DNA from: Microbispora rosea subsp. aerata
Lineage (GTDB): Bacteria; Actinomycetota; Actinomycetes; Streptosporangiales; Streptosporangiaceae
Direction of reading: 5' to 3'
Length of the DNA stretch: 64,000 nucleotides
Assembly: GCF_014647835.1 (NCBI RefSeq)
Contig: NZ_BMPY01000001.1
Span: 124,001 to 188,000 of the forward strand
In this document: positions 58,708-64,000 of the stretch, piece by piece
How the letters are laid out: every line of letters starts with the position of its first letter
Position numbering within the stretch: the first letter of the stretch is position 1
Notes under the pieces: model-generated
The model's input: the letters and a program-made list of their open reading frames with translations, nothing else
What the model was told of the DNA's origin: nothing
The model's database searches: none
Made by a program: the position numbers and the translations under genes

Positions 58708-60920
58708 ATGACCACACGACGAAGATCCGCTCTGCTCGCCGCCGTGGCCTCGGCCGCCGCACTGGCGGGAGCCGGAGCACTGCCCGCCCTGCCCGCCTCG
58801 GCGGCGGTGGGCTGCCGGGTGGACTACCAGGTGACCAACCAGTGGCAGGGCGGCTTCGGGGCCGCCGTCACGATCACCAATCTCGGCGACGCGATCAACG
58901 GGTGGACGCTCACCTGGTCGTACACCGCGGGCCAGACCGTCACGCATGCGTGGAACGCCACCGTCACCCAGAGCGGCGCGCAGGTCACCGCCAGGGACGC
59001 CGGTTACAACGCGTCGATCCCCAGAACGACTCGTCCAACCCCGCGCCCGCGAGCTTCGCGCTCAACGGCACCACCTGCACCGGCGGGGTCACCAGCAGCC
59101 CGAGTCCATCTCCCAGCGCGAGCCCGGCCCAGTCGCCGAGCCCGTCGCCCAGCCCCACCGGCATCCCCGCGGGCGCCCGGCAGATGGAGAACCTGAACCG
59201 CGGGCTGATCAGCGTGCGGTCGGGCAACGGCAACCTGGTCTCCTGGCGCCTGCTCGGCACCGAGAGCATCGGAACGGGCTTCAACGTCTACCGGGGTTCG
59301 ACGAAGCTGAACTCCTCGCCGATCACCAATTCCACGAACTACTTCGACTCCGGCGCCCCGGCCGACGCCACGTACACCGTGCGGGCGGTGGTGAACGGCA
59401 CGGAGCAGGCCGCGTCGGAGACGTCGCTGCGCTTCACCGGCGGCGACTACCTGGATGTGCCGATCCAGCGGCCGTCCGGCGGCACCACGCCCGACGGGGT
59501 GTCCTACACCTACAGCGCCAACGACGCGAGCGTGGGCGACCTGGACGGCGACGGGCAGTACGAGATCGTGCTGAAGTGGGACCCGTCCAACGCCAAGGAC
59601 AACTCCCAGTCCGGCTACACCGGCAACGTGTTCGTCGACGCGTACAAGCTGAACGGCACCCGCATGTGGCGCATCGACCTCGGCCGCAACATCCGCGCCG
59701 GCGCGCACTACACGCAGTTCCAGGTGTACGACTACGACGGCGACGGCAGGGCCGAGGTGGCGATGAAGACCGCCGACGGCACCAGGGACGGCACCGGCAG
59801 GGTCATCGGCAACGCGAACGCCGACTACCGCAACTCGTCGGGATACGTCCTGTCCGGGCCCGAATATCTGACGATGTTCAACGGCCAGACCGGCGCGGCG
59901 ATGTCCACGGTGGACTACGACCCGCCGCGCGGGACGGTCTCCTCCTGGGGCGACAACTACGGCAACCGGGTGGACCGCTTCCTCGCCGCCACCGCCTACC
60001 TCGACGGCACCCGCCCGTCGCTGATCATGTCGCGCGGCTACTACACGCGTACGGTGATCGCGGCGTGGGACTTCCGCAACGGCTCGCTGACCAAGCGGTG
60101 GACGTTCGACTCCAACTCGGCGGGCAGCCAGTACACCGGGCAGGGCAACCACAACCTCGCCGTCGCCGACGTGGACGCCGACGGCAGGGACGAGATCATC
60201 TTCGGCGCGATGGCGATCAACGACAACGGCCAGCCGCTGTGGAACACCCGCAACGGCCACGGCGACGCCATGCACGTCGGCGACCTCGACCCGTCGCGCC
60301 CCGGGCTTGAGGTGTTCAAGGTCGACGAGGACACCAGCAAGCCGGGCTCCTGGTTCGCCGACGCCCGCACCGGCCAGGTGCTGTGGTCCACCGCCTCCGG
60401 CGGCGACAACGGCCGGGGCGTGTCGGGCGACGTCTGGGCGGGCAGCCCCGGCGCCGAGTCCTGGTCGTCCCGGGACGGCTCCCTGCGCAGCCCCAGCGGC
60501 GCCCCCCTGGGCCGCAAGCCGTCCTCGACCAACTTCCTCGCCTGGTGGGACGCCGACCCGGTCCGCGAGCTGCTCGACGACACCCACATCGACAAGTACG
60601 GCACCGGCTCCGACACCCGGCTGCTGACGGCGAGCGGGGTGCATTCCAACAACGGCACCAAGGCCACCCCCTCCCTGTCGGCCGACCTGTTCGGCGACTG
60701 GCGTGAAGAGGTCATCTGGCCCACGAGCAGCGACACCGCTCTGCGGATCTACAGCACGACCGCGGCGACCAACCGGCAGATCTACACGCTGATGCACGAC
60801 CCGACGTACCGGCTCGCGATCGCCTGGCAGAACACCGCCTACAACCAGCCGCCCCACCCCGGCTTCTTCCTCGGGGACGGCATGGCGACGCCCCCCAGGC
60901 CGAACATCTACCTGAGGTGA
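58708..60920 (+). pseudogene. CBM2-PL11 rhamnogalacturonan lyase with disrupted frame
   Basis: The gene starts with a signal peptide (MTTRRRSALLAAVASAAALA...) and a CBM2 cellulose-binding domain (CRVDYQVTNQWQGGFGAAVT). Near 59022-59032, after DAGYNASIP, the frame changes and continues in another frame as QNDSSNPAPASFALNGTTC. The usual central CBM2 segment between these blocks (about 12-20 residues ending in GFQ) is missing. The rest is intact: a Ser/Pro linker, then the PL11 beta-propeller (DGDGQYEIVLKWDPSNAKDN, DYDGDGRAEVAMK, calcium-site repeats) to YLR. An out-of-frame deletion is the simplest cause; a sequencing error or recoding cannot be excluded. The intact enzyme would cleave rhamnogalacturonan I outside the cell. 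Confidence 0.82.
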
Positions 60921-60926
60921 ACCCCG

Positions 60927-60969
60927 GCGGCGGCCGCGGACGTGCCTGGCGAGCGTCCGCGGCCGCCGC
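60927..60969 (+). terminator. Strong terminator after the pectin lyase
   Basis: GCGGCGGCCGCGGACG and CGTCCGCGGCCGCCGC form a perfect sixteen-base-pair stem with an eleven-base loop, starting six bases after the stop codon. It also lies between convergent genes. Confidence 0.7.
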
Positions 60970-60990
60970 GCGGATCGCGCCCGCGAGCGC

Positions 60991-61425
60991 TCAGGCCGGG
61001 ACTTCGGCGAGGCACAGGCCGAGCTGGCTGTACAGCTCCAGCTGGTCGAAATACTCCCGGTGAGTTTTGATCTTGCCGTCCTCGACGAAGGACGCGCAGG
61101 TGCCCCGGAAGGTGACCCTGCGACTGGTCCCCTCCAGCACGTTTCCGCTCGGCAGCAGGAGAGGCCCGAGGTGCGTGCCCGTGGCCGTCCACTCCGTCAT
61201 CAGGGGCGCGTCGCATCTGACGGCCTCGTACCACACCATCACATGGAAGTCGGGAAAGCTCTTGAAGACTTGCTCGTACATCCATCCAATCTGTTCGTAT
61301 CCCTCCGCAATCCCGAAGGGCGAGACGAGGACGGCGTCCGGACTGAAGACCTCGATCACGCCCTCCAGATCGTGTTCGTTGAGCGCCTCGGCCAAGCGGC
61401 GTTTCACAGCCCATGGATCGGACAT
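60991..61425 (-). CDS. SnoaL-like polyketide-cyclase-fold protein
   Basis: The 144-residue NTF2-like protein begins VKRRLAEALNEHDLEGVIEVFSPDAVLVSPFG, the usual start of SnoaL/ketosteroid-isomerase-like proteins with a pocket acid. It ends HREYFDQLELYSQLGL. Function is not assignable. The start is the Met of MSDPWAVKR, with GAAGGAC upstream. Confidence 0.8.
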   Translation of the reverse strand: MSDPWAVKRRLAEALNEHDLEGVIEVFSPDAVLVSPFGIAEGYEQIGWMYEQVFKSFPDFHVMVWYEAVRCDAPLMTEWTATGTHLGPLLLPSGNVLEGTSRRVTFRGTCASFVEDGKIKTHREYFDQLELYSQLGLCLAEVPA

Positions 61426-61684
61426 GACGACAGTCCTTCGACGGTCGGTATGTAAGAAGGTCAAAACACCCTAGCCAGCGGCCGGTCAGGCGTTTCCCAG
61501 GATTGCCTCGCGATAGCACCACGAGGGGGTTTCGGTTCTCACACAGTCGCGCGGGTTTCCGCGCGGCGGTCCCGCCGGCGTCCCGCCCGACCCGCGCGCC
61601 GTGCGCTCCACGCCCTCGAATACCGCGTGACCTGCGCCTTTGTGGGTAGGGCAGTCACAGCGGAGGGCCGAGGGGGTGCACAGG

Positions 61685-62962
61685 ATGCGATCATCGATGA
61701 GTCTCGGCCGGGTGGGCGGGGTCCCGATCGGGCTCAACATCAGCGTCCTCGTGATCGTCGTGATCCTGGTGATCGGGCTTGCGTTCGGGCGCTTCCCCAT
61801 CGCCTTTCCCGGCCTGCCGACGGCGGCGTACGTGCTGGTCGCGGTGGTGTCCGCGCTGCTTTTCCTGGCCTCGCTGCTCGCGCACGAGCTGGCCCACGCG
61901 ATCGTCGCCAAGCGGCACGGCCTGGAGGTGACGGGCATCACGCTCTGGCTGCTCGGCGGGGTGGCCGAACTGCGCGGGGAGCCGCGTTCCCCCGGCGCCG
62001 ACCTCAAGATCGCCGGAGTGGGGCCGCTGACCAGCGTCGTGCTCGGCGGCGTCTTCACCTTCCTGGCGTGGGGGACCTCCGTCGTCGGCGCGCCCCCGCT
62101 GCTCAGCGGCATGTTCACCTATCTGGCGGTGGTGAACGTGCTGCTGGCCGTGTTCAACCTGGTGCCGGCCGCGCCGCTGGACGGCGGCCGGGTGCTGCGC
62201 GCCTTCCTCTGGGCCCGCTGGCACGACCGCCTGCGCGCGGCCGTGGCCGCCGCAAGGGCCGGGCGCGTCTTCGGCTACGTCCTGATCGCGCTCGGCTTCC
62301 TCAACCTCGTCTCCGGCCTCAGCCTCCAGGGGTTCTGGCTCGCCCTGATCGGCCTGTTCCTGGTGAACGCGGCCACCGCGGAGGAGCAGCAGACGCAGAT
62401 CGACGCCACCCTGCACGGGATCACGGTGGGTGAGGTGATGTCACGCGACCCGGTCGTCGCCCACCCGTACGAGACGGTGGCCGCCCTGATCGACCGGCTC
62501 GTGCTGCGCCACCACCTGTCCACCTATCCGCTGCTGGACGACGACCGCCGGTTCGTGGGGCTGGTGACGCTGGGCCGGATCCGGCGGGTGCCGCCCGACG
62601 ACCGGGCGGCCACCAGGCTGCGAAGCATCGCCTGCCCGCCGTCGGAGGTGCCCACCGCGCACCCCGGCGACCAGCTCACCGAGCTGCTGCGGCGGATGAG
62701 CGGCTTCGCGGACGGCAGGGCCGTCGTGCTCGACGACGACGGCCGCCTCGTCGGCCTGGTGACCCCCACCGACATCAGCCGGATCATCCAGACGATGGAC
62801 CTGCGGGCGCGCGAGCCGTACCGGACGCCGCGCGGCGCCGACCTCGCCCCGCCGCCCACGGGAGGTCCCGGAGGGCGCACCCCTGAGGGGCCGGGCGGCC
62901 CCTCGCCGGGCCCGGCTCCGGGTGGTACGGCCCCGCCGCCCGGCCGCCGCGACGCCGCCTGA
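61685..62962 (+). CDS. Site-2 protease (M50) with CBS pair
   Basis: The 425-residue protein has about six membrane helices and the M50 zinc motif HELAH (in LLAHELAHAIVAKRHGLE, about residue 67). The third ligand region is NLVPAAPLDGGRVLRA. Two CBS motifs (about 245-365: VGEVMSRDPVVAHPYE and VVLDDDGRLVGLVTPTDIS) follow, then a Pro/Gly-rich tail of about 50 residues. Such Rip3-like proteases cut membrane-bound regulators, gated by nucleotide binding to CBS. The ATG was chosen with GGGGG upstream. Confidence 0.88.
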   Translation: MRSSMSLGRVGGVPIGLNISVLVIVVILVIGLAFGRFPIAFPGLPTAAYVLVAVVSALLFLASLLAHELAHAIVAKRHGLEVTGITLWLLGGVAELRGEPRSPGADLKIAGVGPLTSVVLGGVFTFLAWGTSVVGAPPLLSGMFTYLAVVNVLLAVFNLVPAAPLDGGRVLRAFLWARWHDRLRAAVAAARAGRVFGYVLIALGFLNLVSGLSLQGFWLALIGLFLVNAATAEEQQTQIDATLHGITVGEVMSRDPVVAHPYETVAALIDRLVLRHHLSTYPLLDDDRRFVGLVTLGRIRRVPPDDRAATRLRSIACPPSEVPTAHPGDQLTELLRRMSGFADGRAVVLDDDGRLVGLVTPTDISRIIQTMDLRAREPYRTPRGADLAPPPTGGPGGRTPEGPGGPSPGPAPGGTAPPPGRRDAA

Positions 62963-62981
62963 GCGCCCGGCCGGATCGGGG

Positions 62982-63146
62982 TCACTCGTCGACCGGCTCC
63001 TCGACGTCGTCGGGCGAGTCGGCGCCGGGGGCGTGCCAGTCGCCGGACCCGCCGCCCGGCTCCGCGCCGGCGGGCTCGGCGTCGGCCGACTGCGCCAGCG
63101 GCGGAAGCCGCTCCGGAATCTCCAGTCGGGGGTCGTCCTTCGGCAT
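62982..63146 (-). CDS. Small acidic hypothetical protein
   Basis: The 54-residue protein starts MPKDDPRLEIPERLPPLAQS and is then Gly/Ala/Asp/Glu-rich and probably disordered (DWHAPGADSPDDVEEPVDE). A very good ribosome-binding site (GGAGGAGG) supports expression. It lies between the site-2 protease and the ECF gene. I do not recognise it. Confidence 0.55.
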   Translation of the reverse strand: MPKDDPRLEIPERLPPLAQSADAEPAGAEPGGGSGDWHAPGADSPDDVEEPVDE

Positions 63147-63350
63147 GGCCTCCTCCTCCGGCTGACGCCTGTCCATCCCCGCCTACCCCCTGACGGCGCG
63201 GGCATTCGGCCAGGTCACGACACGGGCTCGGGAGCCGAAAACAGACGCGCGAGCCGTGTCGAACAGGAGACCGGGGGTAGGCGGACCGTGCGGCCGAACC
63301 AGACAAAGCGGTCGCGATAGCCGGAGGAGGGCCATCGAGGGGGTGGGGGC

Positions 63351-63968
63351 ATGACGATCGTCGACGACACGGCGGTCGAACGGCGGCGGCTGCGGTTCGA
63401 GCGGGACGCGCTGCCGTACATCGACCAGATCTACGCCGGCGCGCTGCGGCTCGCCCGCAACCCCGCCGACGCCGAAGACCTGGTGCAGGACGTCTACATG
63501 CGGGCCTTCAGCAACTTCCACCAGTTCCGCGAGGGCACGAACCTGCGGGCCTGGCTGTATCGCATCCTGACCAACACCTACATCAACGCCTACCGCAGGC
63601 AGCAGCGGCAGCCGCAGCGCGCCACCACCGAGGACGTGGAGGACTGGCAGCTCGCGGAGGCGGCCTCGCACACCTCCTCCGGGCTCAAGTCGGCCGAGGT
63701 GGAGGCCCTGGAGGGGCTGCCCGACTCCCGGGTGAAGCAGGCGCTGCGGGAGATGCCCGATGACTTCCGGCTGGCGGTCTACCTCGCCGACGTGGAGGGC
63801 TTCGCGTACAAGGAGATCGCGCAGATCACGGACGTCCCCATCGGCACGGTCATGTCGCGGCTGCACCGGGGGCGCCGGCAGCTGCGGGCCAAGCTGGAGG
63901 ACTACGCCGCCGAGCTCGGCCTGCCCCGGTCGGCGACCGCCGCCGCGCACGACGGCGAGAAGCCCTAG
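63351..63968 (+). CDS. ECF sigma factor of SigR type
   Basis: The 205-residue factor has sigma region 2 ([20 protein letters not shown] and [20 protein letters not shown]) and region 4 ([20 protein letters not shown], then [18 protein letters not shown]). These are close to Streptomyces SigR, the thiol-oxidative-stress sigma factor. In SigR loci the anti-sigma gene rsrA overlaps the 3' end. Here only about 12 bases separate the stop from what appears to be the end of an opposing gene, so no rsrA can follow. The factor may be a second, differently regulated paralogue. Confidence 0.9.
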   Translation: MTIVDDTAVERRRLRFERDALPYIDQIYAGALRLARNPADAEDLVQDVYMRAFSNFHQFREGTNLRAWLYRILTNTYINAYRRQQRQPQRATTEDVEDWQLAEAASHTSSGLKSAEVEALEGLPDSRVKQALREMPDDFRLAVYLADVEGFAYKEIAQITDVPIGTVMSRLHRGRRQLRAKLEDYAAELGLPRSATAAAHDGEKP

Positions 63969-63980
63969 TCCGGGCGGCCT

Positions 63981-64000
63981 TCAGGCGTCCTCGCGCTCGG
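63981..64000 (-). CDS. End of a leftward gene, cut by the window
   Basis: The minus strand ends ...Glu-Arg-Glu-Asp-Ala-stop at the window edge. Only six codons are visible, so the gene is inferred from position (a convergent partner of the ECF gene) and may not be real. Confidence 0.2.

Overview
The window is about 72% GC, with short leader regions, many GTG (and some TTG) starts and frequent ATGA/GTGA overlaps. Together with the protein families present (family 2B encapsulins, geosmin synthase, SAV2177-type methyltransferases, an Fe-S NsrR, a SigR-like ECF factor) this points to a filamentous actinomycete. Streptosporangiales (Nonomuraea/Microbispora-like) is my best guess, by inference only. 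It looks like chromosomal arm DNA: many short independent transcription units, sugar and secondary-metabolism genes, and several decayed gene ends. No rRNA, tRNA, CRISPR array, insertion sequence, att site or origin was recognised.

Region by region. 0.5-5.3 kb: an AlkA-like DNA glycosylase; a two-gene carrier-protein/condensation-protein unit whose carrier has Pro where the phosphopantetheine Ser should be; a lipoprotein; an IclR regulator. 5.5-13.7 kb: a terpene nanocompartment locus. Reading leftwards it encodes a polyprenyl diphosphate synthase, family 2B encapsulin shell 1, a geosmin synthase with a repetitive C-terminal tail, and shell 2. The last three genes are translationally coupled and a strong hairpin ends the unit; a NagD-like HAD phosphatase diverges from it. 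13.8-18.3 kb: a MarR/MFS pair and a pirin-GNAT-pirin operon. 18.6-24.3 kb: a CapA-CBS operon and an undescribed two-gene M48 membrane-protease module. 24.3-32.8 kb: a methyltransferase behind twin operators, a stand-alone LigD-type polymerase, an MFS/TetR unit, a SAV2177 methyltransferase, a membrane ACT protein and an AKR/LysR divergon. 32.9-38.8 kb: a tiny CxC protein, FadD, Pcm, an isochorismatase-fold hydrolase, and nsrR-hmp with two NsrR-like sites. 38.9-45.8 kb: a second SAV2177 enzyme, LacI/GH1, SnoaL-like, lactate oxidase and SDR genes. 46.1-52.3 kb: a Pls-type (epsilon-polylysine synthetase-like) megasynthetase, a glutamine-amidotransferase-like protein and a secreted M1 aminopeptidase. 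52.4-64 kb: a GT4 glycosyltransferase, a 1432-residue poly-HAMP hybrid kinase, a frame-disrupted CBM2-PL11 pectin lyase, a site-2 protease and an ECF factor of SigR type with no anti-sigma gene beside it.

Two systems stand out. In the first, C15 and longer prenyl diphosphate chemistry and geosmin formation appear to be packaged in a two-component protein shell. The geosmin synthase has an extra tail of about 100 residues, including five 15-residue repeats, that could be its loading signal. In the second, a Pls-like synthetase probably makes a cationic homopoly(amino acid), next to a secreted peptidase that could trim or detoxify it. Truncated ends of LysE, GT39, AlkA and AKR genes between intact genes suggest repeated deletion in this segment.
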